From positions 25,634,001-25,698,000 of the forward strand of contig OY776120.1 in NCBI GenBank assembly GCA_963675135.1: 64,000 bases of DNA. Direction: 5' to 3'. Position numbers and translations under genes: made by a program. Below the pieces are notes generated by a model that saw nothing but the letters and a program-made list of their open reading frames with translations, was not told the origin of the DNA and made no database searches. This document shows, piece after piece, positions 13,076 to 22,599 of this stretch (position 1 is the first letter of the stretch; the number at the start of each line of letters is the position of its first letter). Source of the DNA: Galeopsis tetrahit. Lineage: Eukaryota; Streptophyta; Magnoliopsida; Lamiales; Lamiaceae.

Positions 13076-13320
13076 TGTTGAAATCAACAGAGTTCTAGTC
13101 TACTAGTGTACTCAACTTGTTGGAAGTATTAGCTGGTGTACTTAGCTGATTCTAGTCCGTTGATGAACTCATCTGTTGGGCGTATCAATAGGTGGTGGAG
13201 TCAGGCAAGTAACTTAGGCCTGATCAGATGAGTTGGAGTCTTACATTCAAATGAGAAGGTGATACTTAGAATCGACTAAGTTGTTAAGATCATAAGAGTT
13301 CTTATCAGCTGAGTTCATAT
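13076..13320. repeat. LTR family 'Q', left fragment
   Basis: Begins TGTTGAAATCAACAGAG, a copia-like LTR start, and matches 21814-22050 in the same orientation at roughly 95% by eye. It breaks off where the copy-B LTR remnant begins (GGCTTGACTCGGC, about 13321). It abuts the LINE RNase H fragment on its left, marking one edge of the block that splits the LINE. Confidence 0.65.
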
Positions 13321-13572
13321 AGGCTTGACTCGGCTTTTTCCCTAACATTTTTCTATTTTTCAGTGCTGCTATTCAAAGAGTTTGGACATACTTTTCAAAG
13401 AAAACGTACCTGCTATTTCAAGAAGCTGCCCAAAAAAGAAAGTTGCCTCTTTTGGAAAACTTGAAGATTTTGTAATTTTATTTACAGTTCTTTAATTTTC
13501 TTTCCGTCCCCTTATAAGCCATTGTTGGTAATAAATTCCAACAATCGCAAAACGAATAGTGTACTCGTAGTA

Positions 13573-13900
13573 ATGGCTAACGACGGAGATAACGATAACA
13601 ACGTTATAATTAGCAAGGTTCCTCTGGGAGGATCCACCCGTGGTCGATGAAAACGACACGGATAATGCCAAATACGACCAATGGGTCGTTGTGACTTTAT
13701 GAGTCGTAACTATGTCCTAGAAGGGCTAGTTTACGCACTATATAAGTCTATTGCTCGGTTTGTACTTCTAAAAAGTTGTGAGACAATTTGGAAAGAAAAT
13801 ACAAAATCTTAGATACCAGAACTAAGAAGTTCGTGGTATGAGTCTTTAAGACTTGATTGTGAAACTCCGGATTGAAGAATACAATCGGAGAATGGTCAAA
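13573..13900 (+). pseudogene. gag remnant of copy B
   Basis: An ATG at 13573 opens a short frame, then the sequence jumps to the part of gag encoding the FLWEDPPVVDE-like segment of copy A. A stretch near 13612-13850 is clearly the plus-strand counterpart of minus-strand positions near 20420-20190. Frameshifts, an early TGA and internal deletions mean it makes no Gag. Confidence 0.7.
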
Positions 13901-14863
13901 TGCTATAATAATAATAACATATGAATAAAATTACATTTACGGTTTTTTGTGTAATTAAATGTTCCTCTTTATAGCGTTTGAGATTTTTGTAAATCTAAAG
14001 TTATAAAAAGATTAATACAGTATAATTTATTAACATTTCAAATATCCATAACCTAAAGGGTGTATGATATGTGTGGAAGTTTAAAAATTGACAAAAAATG
14101 TTATTTAATTTTGAAAGGAACATTAGACCTCTACACTTAAGTCTCATAGACGTATGTGATTTGAAATTTGTGCAATTAGAGGTGGGTTTGAAAATACCTC
14201 AAAATGTGGGAGTATTTAAAAATGTTTGATCTCAAATAGATCTGCTACAAAAGGCTTAAAACCGAGATCAAACAAATGTGCTAGAAGGAAATGAGTCCAA
14301 AAATCCACAAATAAAAACGTAAATAGTAGTAACCCAACCATGTTGAATGGAGATCCCAAAATCTTGGTTCAATTGGAAAACTAAGTTGTGAATGTTTGTT
14401 GAAAATACTTGGTATTCTCGATTATTCCTTGGAGAGCACAACACCAAGTGTCGAAACCCGTAAGATTGTGGTAAAGGTTAAGTCTTTGACTTTTAATGAT
14501 TCCTAACGCCTCGAGGAGGTTGAGTATGACAGGATACTCTAAAGGAGATCACCTATATAAGTGAGAAGTGAGGGCCGCTTCGACTAACACTTATTAAATC
14601 AAAGGATGTCCATGGCCAAAACGGATAAAAACGTGAGAACGAAAAGACATTGAGGCTTTATTGTGTCTACACTATTGTCTTGGTACACACCAAGGAGAAA
14701 TAGTTCAAGGCATTGTCTCCACTAAGCCACGGGTGTACTCGATAGTGTTTGACTACGGAAGGTTCAAAGCCACAAGCTACTTATCCGGATGCAATAGTGT
14801 CTCTTGAGAACTGGATTGCGAGTCTGCATAATTATAGGTGTAATTTCCACTCATGTGGGGGAT

Positions 14864-15762
14864 TGTTGGAGAAATTGGTTAGAAATTGATTAATTTTAAT
14901 TAATTAATTGATTTTAAAATGAGAGTGGAGAGCACTCGTCTTTGACCAATTTATTGAGGGCTATAAATGTAATTTCAAGGAAATTAAATGGCATAAAATC
15001 GTTCTACTCTCGGAGTAGATGATCGTAGTGTATTTAAAATCTCAAAATCGAATTTCGGTGAGTGAGAAATCAATTCACGAAGTTGAAATGTCAAATAATA
15101 TACTTTATGGGATAAAGTGTTACAACATGATAATTGTCCCACATTGAAACTTTGAAAGTTTAATGGGGCTAATTACTCCTTATAAATAGGAGGATGTTAC
15201 AATGGTTCAAATAATAATGACTAAGGAGCAATCCAATAGTCTATACGGATGCACGTGTGTGCTCATTTAGTTGAGCTTCGGCCTAGTCTTGGGCTCGTGA
15301 CTCGTGGGTTTTAAATTTGGGCTTTCAGACCCATCAATAATTTTGGAACTTGAATATTTTGACTTGGCTCATACAAATAAAGTTTCTAGAAAGTTGAAAC
15401 CCAATTCGAAATTGGGTTAACCCAAATAAATTTAAAAGTTGAATTTGAACTATGATGAATTTGGACGTTGAGGATGTCTAGGTACATTGACGTTACAAAT
15501 TGTGATGAACTTGGACGTTTGGGTGTCCAGGTTCATATACGTTTCAGTAATGAATTTGTAACCGCAAAGGAGTTACAAAACCATGAATGTCATAATTAAA
15601 TCTTGCAACTGCAAGGCGTTACAAATAGCATGAATGCCATAATAAATGTGGAGACCCCTCACATGTTGGAACATGCCTATAAATGGGGTGCACGTTTCAT
15701 GTTGCAAAACACACTTGCATACTCACACAAAGAGACACAACACTTGATTTTCTAGAAAAAAA
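14864..15762 (+). repeat. 3' LTR of copy B, first part
   Basis: Starts TGTTGGAGAAATTGG after the same PPT context as copy A (a CACTCATGTGGG box). It shares the A/T-rich ATTAATTAATTGATT start and the TTTCGGTGAGTG box with the LTRs of copy A, but is longer and more diverged. A TATAAATAGGAGG box lies near 15181. Ends where the 1.3-kb Stowaway-like element is inserted. Confidence 0.65.
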
Positions 15763-15764
15763 TA

Positions 15765-17087
15765 CTCCCTCCACTTTTGAATAAGTGTCGTTTTAGCAAA
15801 ATTCAACAAATTAAGATATATAATTATGGACCATTTTACCCTTCATTAATGATAACTAATTTTAATATTAAATTAATGTTTAGTAATGTTTGTGGCCACT
15901 ATTGTAGGTGATAATGTATATACTCAATTAAAGTTTATCCATGATTGTGGCAAAATTGTTGATATGCACATCCTTGAAATAATTTATTTACGCCAACTAT
16001 GCCAATGCCAAAATTTTGATGATTTAAAATTTAAGTCAACTATACAAATAACATTGGAGGCAAATTCAAAATTTATGAAAACTACACAACAATGGAGCCT
16101 AAAATTTTGATAATTTTAATATTGAACCAACTACTCAACAATGGAGCCAAAATTAAAAAGGACAAATTTCAAAAAATTATCAAGCCAAATTGTAAAAAAT
16201 AATCAAGGTTTATTCATTTATTTCTTCTCGAAAAGCTTTGGGAGTAAAATCTTCAACATATCATTCTTAACGTCATCTCTGGACTTCTCTTGAACTTTAT
16301 TTGCACGACGAAAAATGGAAGGTGTAGAAGATCGGCTAATGTCATCTTCACCATCCGAATCAGAAACGTATTGTTTAGATAACTCAACCGCAGCACTAAT
16401 TTTCAAAGCATCAGATTCGGCTCTTTCAAGGAATGCTTTTGCCTCCTTAAGAGGCTTTTCGAAGGATGCTATTGTCTCATCAAAGCAATCTTTTGCAACT
16501 TGTTGATGAGATTGCATATCTAATTTTAATCCATCATTCTCATTTTCGTTCATGATTCAAAACGAAAATAGTAGTCACCCTTGCAACAACAAAAAATACT
16601 CAAATTAAACAACACAGATATACATATATATAGACAAATGTAAACGAAAAAAGTGTGATGTATAACGAACCAATTGAATTGGAAGCAAAGAAACCCCAAT
16701 CCTATATGGCGAAGAAACACTGTTGTTATGGGTGGCTCTCCTAAATCATGCTATAAACAAAAATTAAAACAAAGCTAATATCTTGAAAATAAATTAGAAA
16801 TCAATTGGCTACTAGATTAACGTTGGAAAATTTGGTTTTAATTAATGGGTCGCTTTTTCGAAATCAATTGACAATCAATTGGCTGGAATCTACCAAGAAT
16901 AGTGGCCAATTTGACTTTAAATTAAGACTAGCTCAAAAAGGAAAAAGTTTAAATTAAGGTAAAGAAAATGGAGGGAGTATAATGTACAAGGGTAAAATTG
17001 TCAAAATTAAAGAAAAAAGTGTAGAATGACACTTATTATAAAAATATTAAAAAAGGCAAAGTGACATTTATTCAAAAACGGAGGGAG
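15765..17087. mobile_element. Large Stowaway/mariner-like element with internal ORF
   Basis: A 1323-bp element bounded by inverted ends (CTCCCTCCACTTTTGAATAA at left; TTATTCAAAAACGGAGGGAG at right) and flanking TA dinucleotides (15763-15764, 17088-17089). Sub-terminal inverted similarity continues inward (TTACCCTT at left, AAGGGTAA at right). It is much longer than a normal Stowaway MITE and contains a 111-codon minus-strand ORF but no recognisable mariner transposase. A second Stowaway-like terminus (ATGGAGGGAGTA, about 16969-16980) lies inside its right end, so the structure may be composite. Confidence 0.6.
16218..16553 (-). CDS. Hypothetical 111-aa protein inside the Stowaway-like element
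   Basis: An ATG-initiated uninterrupted ORF. The product is hydrophilic: an acidic, Asn/Glu-rich start, a helical middle with coiled-coil-like spacing (SFEKPLKEAKAFLERAESDA), an acidic patch (SDSDGEDD) and a basic end. I do not recognise a family, and there is no transposase D,D,D signature. It could be a captured host exon, the 3' exon of a disrupted element gene, or chance. That it stays open for 111 codons in AT-rich decaying DNA favours some past function. Confidence 0.35.
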   Translation of the reverse strand: MNENENDGLKLDMQSHQQVAKDCFDETIASFEKPLKEAKAFLERAESDALKISAAVELSKQYVSDSDGEDDISRSSTPSIFRRANKVQEKSRDDVKNDMLKILLPKLFEKK

Positions 17088-17099
17088 TATAACATCATA

Positions 17100-17382
17100 C
17101 TCCCTCCGTCCCGGAGGAATTTGCACCCTTTGACCGGCACACATTTTAAGAAATGTGTAAGAAAAGGTGTAATGATTGATGTTTTGAGGGGTAGTTTTGT
17201 AAACTTTTATGAATAAAGTAAAGTAAAAAGTAGATTGAGTGTGGAAAAGTAATGGCATATGGGTAAATATGAGTATATTTTAAGGGTGAGGGTTGTGAAG
17301 ATATTTCTTTTTATGGAGTGTGCAAATTGGTATGGGACATCCATATATGGAAAGTGTGCAAATTCCTGTGGGACGGAGGGAG
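17100..17382. mobile_element. Stowaway-type MITE
   Basis: A 283-bp element with ends CTCCCTCCGTCCCGGAGGAA and its near complement TTCCTGTGGGACGGAGGGAG, flanked by TA (17098-17099, 17383-17384). It lies 12 bp from the end of the 1.3-kb Stowaway-like element and in the LTR of copy B. It shares the 'TGCAAATT...TGGGAC' sub-terminal type with the MITE at 27514-27830. Confidence 0.9.
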
Positions 17383-17437
17383 TACATGTTTGCATTGAAC
17401 ATATATGGTGCAATCCAGTTTTCGTGTCGATTCAGTT

Positions 17438-18633
17438 CGTTGGAATTTATACTACCAACAATGGCTTACAAGAAGACGGAAATAAATAAATAAAAATTAC
17501 AAAGTGGAAAAAAGAGGCAGTTTTCTTCTTTTGGGCATCTTCTTGAAATAACAGGTACGTTTTCTTTGAAAAGTAGGTCCAAACTCTTTGAATAAGAGCA
17601 CTGAAAAATAGAAAAATGTTAGGGAAAAAGCCGAGTCAAGGTTATACCTTTTCCCGTAAAACAAACACATCCCGGATGGTGTTCACGGTTTGACGAGATG
17701 TTTCGAAAGGTAAAACGACTTCGTCTTTGCACGAGCAACACCGCAACGTACAAAGCTCCGATGAACTGAAGACACGTCTGAACTAAACTGCACTCTAAAA
17801 TGCAATGCAGAATGCTGGAAAACAGGATGCAGTTTTGCTGGAAATTTTCAAGTGTTTTGATGCTTGCAAAAGTTGTGTATTTTCCAAAAACAATGCACTC
17901 ATATTTATAGGCAGTGCCACTCAAGTAGGGAGCATGCATGCATTTATGGCAGTAACTGCCACCACATTATGTCAGGAATGGTAACTGTCATTTCTGTAAC
18001 CTCCAAGCATTAAGACTTCCGTTTTAGAAATGGTAACTTCCATTTCTGTAACCTCCAATCATTAAGACTGCAGTTTCAAATTCAAATTCAATTTGGATTT
18101 GGACTGGATTCGTATTGGGCTGTAACTAATTTCGTATGGACAAAGACCCAAAACTTTAGAGCTCTAAAAATATAGATGGGCCTCTAAACCCAAGCCCAAA
18201 TCCCACCCAAAGTCCAATTGCCAAGATCCAAGGCCAAGGCCCAAGCCCACGGACCCGGCGCAGCACGGCCAAACGGGCGGGCGGCGCACGCACGCATGTG
18301 GTTAATTGAATGGTTCAATAGTCACTACAATTTGAACTCTCTTAACTAACTCCTATTAATAAGGAGATGATTAATTCTCACATTTATCAATATGGATAGT
18401 TATTAACACTAATCTCAATGCATCACTTCGTCTTAATCTTCGTACATTAATTTTCCACTCACCGAAATTCGGTTTTGAGATTTTAAATATACTACGATCA
18501 TCTACTCAGAAAGTAGAGCGATCCTATGACATTTAATTTCTCGTAAATTAAATATCCATACGCTCAAATAATTGATTAATTAATAATCAATTAAATATGT
18601 TAAGAAATTGAATAAAACTCAATTTCTCTAACA
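17438..18633 (-). repeat. 3' LTR of copy A
   Basis: On the minus strand it starts TGTTAGAGAAATTG after the PPT and ends in CCAAC. It carries a minus-strand TATA box (CTATAAATATGAG, about 17897-17910). It has ~80 bp (about 18482-18570) that are missing from the other LTR, which is internally deleted there. Confidence 0.75.
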
Positions 18634-19649
18634 ATCTCCCACATGAGTGGAAATTACCACCTATAAGCATGCAGACTCACAATCCATTTCCTTTGGGACA
18701 CTATTGCATCCGAAAAGGTGGCTTGTGACCTTGAACCTTCCGTAGTCAATCACTATCGAGTACACTGGCGGCTTAGTGGACGCGATGCCTTGAACTACTC
18801 CTCGTTAGTGTGCACTGAGACAACGGTGCTGACACAACAATGTCTCAAACGTGTTTCGTTCTCACGTTTTTATCCATTTCGGCCATGGACACCCTTTGAG
18901 TTCGTAAGTGCTATTTGTGAAATGGCCCCACTTCTCACTTATATATGTGGTCTCCCATGATGAGTATCCCGCTATACTCTACCTCCCGGAGGTCTTTGGG
19001 AGCCATTAAAAGTCATAGACTTAGCCTTACCACAAATCTTACGGGACAACAGTTGGTGTTGTACTTTTCTAAGGAATGGTTTGGATAACCAAGTGTTCCA
19101 ACTCAACATTCACAGCTTAGTTTTCCCATTGAACCAAGTTCTTGGGATTTCCAGTCAACATGGTTGGGTTACCACTGTTTCAGCTGTGACTTTGTGGATT
19201 TTAAACTCATTCCTTCTAGCACATTTGTTTGATCTCTATTTTAAGCCTTTTGTAGCAGATCTGTTTGAGATCAAACATTTTAAATACCCCCACATTTTGA
19301 GGTATTTACAAATTCACCTCTAATAACACAGTCTTCAAATCACATACGTCTATGTGACTTAAGGGTGGAGGTCTAATGTTCCTTTTCAAAATTAATTGAG
19401 AACTTTTGTCAAGTTTTCCATTTCCACATATCTTAGACCTTTCAGATTTGTTGATATTGGAATATTAATAAATCAACATTTATTAATCGAGTTTTAGATT
19501 TACATGTCAAGAAATCTCACACTCTATACAAGGAACATCAATTACATAATTACAAATGCAATTTTATTCAAAATATTTCTTTATTACAATATTTTATTTG
19601 AATCAACCAAATAAAACCTATTGCAACTTTATTTTTGAATACTGCTAGC
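18634..19649 (-). other. Non-coding 3' internal region of copy A
   Basis: About 1 kb between the gag stop and the 3' LTR without a long ORF, ending in the PPT (minus strand ATGTGGGAGAT at 18634-18644). The region is shared with copy B (about 13990-14863), so it belongs to the family and is not a private deletion scar. Confidence 0.65.
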
Positions 19650-20663
19650 TCATGCTGACATGTCTTCTTCGGTGAGCTCGTGTTCTGCCATGTTTGCATC
19701 TGCACTAGACTGTTTGCCTCTTCCTTTGTCTTTCTCACCTCGACGAGGAGCCCGACAGTCGCGTGCCATGTGGTTTGGCTTACCACACTTATAACAATCG
19801 CCGTTAAACTTTGTCCTTTCCAAGACGGGTTTCTTGCCTTTATCTTCGTTAGGGCGTTTTCTTTTCTTTGATGGTTCTCCACATTCCGCCAAGTTGGCTC
19901 TTGCCTCTATTTTCACTTTATTGGACACTTCGTCCATTTTCCGATTGTCTTCCTCAATTCGAAGTTTTACAATCAAGTTTTCGAGACTCATTTCCTTTCG
20001 TTTGTGTTTGAGATAGCTTTTGAATTCCCTCCAACTAGGGGGTAACTTCTCAATTACAACAACTACTTGGAAAGCGTTCGGAAGGACCATACCCTCCGCG
20101 AGGATATCATGTAGGATTAACTGAAAATTTTGAACTTGTTCAACGACAGATTTACCATCTACCATTTTGAAGTCTAAGAATCTCACCACCACGAACTTTT
20201 TAGTTCCGACATCCTCGGTTTTGTACTTTCGTTCCAAAGTCTCCCACGGTTCTTTGGCAGTACGAACCGATTGGTATACGTTATACAACGCACCAACTAG
20301 TCCTCCAAGGACGTAGTTCCGACACAAAAAGTCACCATGAGACCATTGGTCAAATGCGACTCTCCTAGCATTATCTGTTTCACTTTCATCGACAACGGGT
20401 GGATCCTCCCAGAGGAACCTTGCTAGGTGAAGTGTCGTGAGGTAAAACAACATCTTTTGTTGCCACCTCTTAAAATCAGCTCCCGAGAATTTCTCGGGTT
20501 TTTCACCATGAATCATAAAGGGGCGTGATTCAGAGGATGTAAAAATAGAAGGAATACCAAAAGGGGAAACCGACGACGTACCAACATTTGTCATGTTCGG
20601 TGATTCGGAATGAGGAATTATGGTGGTATTCTTGTTCTTAGGGTCACTTCCGTCAGATGCCAT
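19650..20663 (-). CDS. Copia-type Gag (UBN2-like) with CCHC zinc knuckle
   Basis: 337 codons from an ATG 37 bp inside the 5' LTR boundary. An N-terminal Ser/Asn/Thr-rich tail is followed by the capsid-like domain (GEKPEKFSGADFKRWQQKM, FLWEDPPV, then a KPPSWREFKSYLKHK-like block ending in SLENLIVKLRIEE). A basic linker leads to a nucleocapsid zinc knuckle (CYKCGKPNHMARDC, C-X2-C-X4-H-X4-C). It stops soon after, at the point where protease would begin in an autonomous relative. The intact frame suggests selection for Gag or recent movement. Confidence 0.9.
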   Translation of the reverse strand: MASDGSDPKNKNTTIIPHSESPNMTNVGTSSVSPFGIPSIFTSSESRPFMIHGEKPEKFSGADFKRWQQKMLFYLTTLHLARFLWEDPPVVDESETDNARRVAFDQWSHGDFLCRNYVLGGLVGALYNVYQSVRTAKEPWETLERKYKTEDVGTKKFVVVRFLDFKMVDGKSVVEQVQNFQLILHDILAEGMVLPNAFQVVVVIEKLPPSWREFKSYLKHKRKEMSLENLIVKLRIEEDNRKMDEVSNKVKIEARANLAECGEPSKKRKRPNEDKGKKPVLERTKFNGDCYKCGKPNHMARDCRAPRRGEKDKGRGKQSSADANMAEHELTEEDMSA

Positions 20664-20699
20664 TATATTGTGGTATTTTTTTTTATTTTTTTTTACGAT

Positions 20700-21813
20700 T
20701 GTTGGAATTTATACTACCAACAATGGCTTACAAGGAGACAGAAAGAAATAAATAAAAATTACAAAGTCTTTAAGTTTTCCAAAAGAGGCAGCTTTCTTCT
20801 TTTGGGCAGCTTCTTGAAATAGCAGGTACGTTTTCTTTGAAAAGTAGGTCCAAACTCTTTGAATAGCAGCACTGAAAAATAGAAAAATGTTAGGGAAAAA
20901 GCCGAGTCAAGGTTATACATTTTTCCGTAAAACAAACACGTCCCGGATGGTGTTCACGGTTTGACGAGATGTTTCGAAAGGTAAAACGACTTCATCTTTG
21001 GACGAGCAACACCGCAACGTACAAAACTCTGACGAACTAAAGACACGTCTGAACTGGACTGCACTCTAAAATGCAATGCAGAATGCTGGAAAACATGATG
21101 CAGTTTTGCTGAAAATTTTCAAGTGTTTTGATGCTTGCAAAAATTGTGTATTTTCCAAAAACAATGCACTCCTATTTATAGGCAGTGCCACTCAGGTAGG
21201 GAACATGCAGACATTTATGGCAGTAACTGCCACCACATTATGTCAGGAATGGTAACTGCCATTTCTGTAACCTCCAAGCATTAAGACTTCCGTTTTAGGA
21301 ATGGTAACTTCAATTTCTGTAACCTCCAATCATTAAAACAGCAGTTTCAAATTCAAATTGGATTTGGGCTGTATTCGTATTGGGCTGTAACTAATTTCGT
21401 ATGGGCCAAGACCCAAAACTTTAGAGCTCTAAAAATATAGATGGGCCCCCAAAGTCCACCCAAAGTCCAATTGCCAAGATCCAAGATCAAAGGCCAAGGC
21501 CTAGGCCCACGGACCCGGCGCGACACGACCAAACAGGCGGGCGGCGCGTGCACGCGTCTGGCTAATTGAATTGTTCAATAGTCACTACAATTTGAACTCT
21601 CTTAACTAACTCCTATTAATAAGGAAAATATTAATTCTCACATTTATCAATGTGGGATAGTTATTAACACTAATCCCAATGCATCACTTCGTCTTAATCT
21701 TCGTACATTAATTTCCCACTCACCGAAATTCGGTTTTAAGATTTCAAATAATTGATTAATTAATAATCAATTAAATATATTAAGAAATTGAATAAAACCC
21801 AATTTCTTCAACA
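20700..21813 (-). repeat. 5' LTR of copy A
   Basis: Direct repeat of 17438-18633 with an ~80-bp internal deletion near 21740. The minus-strand TATA box is CTATAAATAGGAG (about 21170-21182). The boundary with gag lacks a clear tRNA-Met primer-binding site: the bases after CCAACA on the minus strand are ATCGTAAAA. Confidence 0.75.
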
Positions 21814-22590
21814 ATCAGCAGAGTTCTAGTCTACTGGTGTACTCAACTTGTTGGAAGTATCAGCTGGTGTACTTAGCTGATTCTAGTCCGCTAATGAACT
21901 CATCTGTTGGGCATATCAGCAGGTGGTGGAGTCAGGCAAGCTAACTTAGGCCTGATCAGATGAGTTGGAGTCTTCCATTCAAATGAGAAGGTGATGCTTA
22001 TAATCGGCTAAGTTGTTAAGATCATAAGAGTTCTTATCAGTTGAGTAGATGTCTGTTTGTAGAGTTAGTCTCTTTTGACTAAGTGTTGGGATATCAGAAG
22101 AGTAAAACAGAAGAGAGAGGTCTTTTGGTAGTCTTCTGATCGATGTCATCTGTTACGAGAACAAGTGAAGGGCATTGCGATCAATTCAGATTGAGCAATG
22201 TTGGAAACGTGAGTTTGTTAAGCGGTTACAACAACATGTCAAAGTCACGCAATCAACACACGCTGCAATCAACCTTGATTCCTATAAATACCCCATAACT
22301 TGTAATTGTAAAGATTGACGCGTACGAGCATTCGTTCTTGAGTTGTGAGTTCACGAGTGAAGTGAGGAGAAATCCATTTCTGAGTGTTGAGTGTGTAAAC
22401 ATTCTTTTATCAATCAAGATTGAAGTCGTGTGTCCAGTGGATGTACCACTTGAATTCTTGTGTGCTCTGTTTTCTATTCTTGTCTGTTAATATTCGTGAA
22501 TTGCTATCTTTGTTGGATTGTTTGAAGAATCATTTTTTGTAAGGTTTAGAGACGTTTAATCTTGCGGATTACCTGACAACTTCTCTAGTA
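21814..22590. repeat. LTR family 'Q', right part
   Basis: Resumes the Q sequence at the eighth base of the family's LTR start (ATCAGCAGAGTTCTAG) and overlaps in content with 13083-13320. It continues with a plus-strand TATA box (CCTATAAATACCCC, about 22281-22294) and an untranslated-leader-like region. The right edge is placed where LINE RNase H coding similarity begins (about 22590-22600) and is approximate. No Q coding region is left. Confidence 0.6.
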
Positions 22591-22599
22591 GCGATGTCG

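Larger units (their letters stand above)
13321..17437 (+). mobile_element. Gag-only copia element, copy B, decayed and interrupted
   Basis: A plus-strand relative of copy A (17438-21813). The parts are the last ~220 bp of a 5' LTR (13321-13543, ending in CCAACA), a decayed gag start (about 13573-13900), the same ~950-bp non-coding 3' internal region, a PPT (ATGTGGGGGAT, about 14853-14863) and a 3' LTR starting TGTTGGAGAAATTGG at 14864. The 3' LTR is interrupted by two Stowaway-like elements (15765-17087, 17100-17382). It appears to resume with ~50 bp (17385-17437) before copy A. Confidence 0.65.
17438..21813 (-). mobile_element. Gag-only copia-type LTR retrotransposon, copy A (TR-GAG-like)
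   Basis: Two long direct repeats (17438-18633 and 20700-21813) enclose a 2.07-kb internal region whose only gene is gag (19650-20663, minus). Read on the minus strand the order is 5' LTR, gag, ~1 kb non-coding, PPT, 3' LTR. No protease, integrase, RT or RNase H can be found, so it must borrow these from an autonomous relative. This matches the described TR-GAG class. The flanking 5-mers do not match, probably because the element sits in a rearranged nest. Confidence 0.75.
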
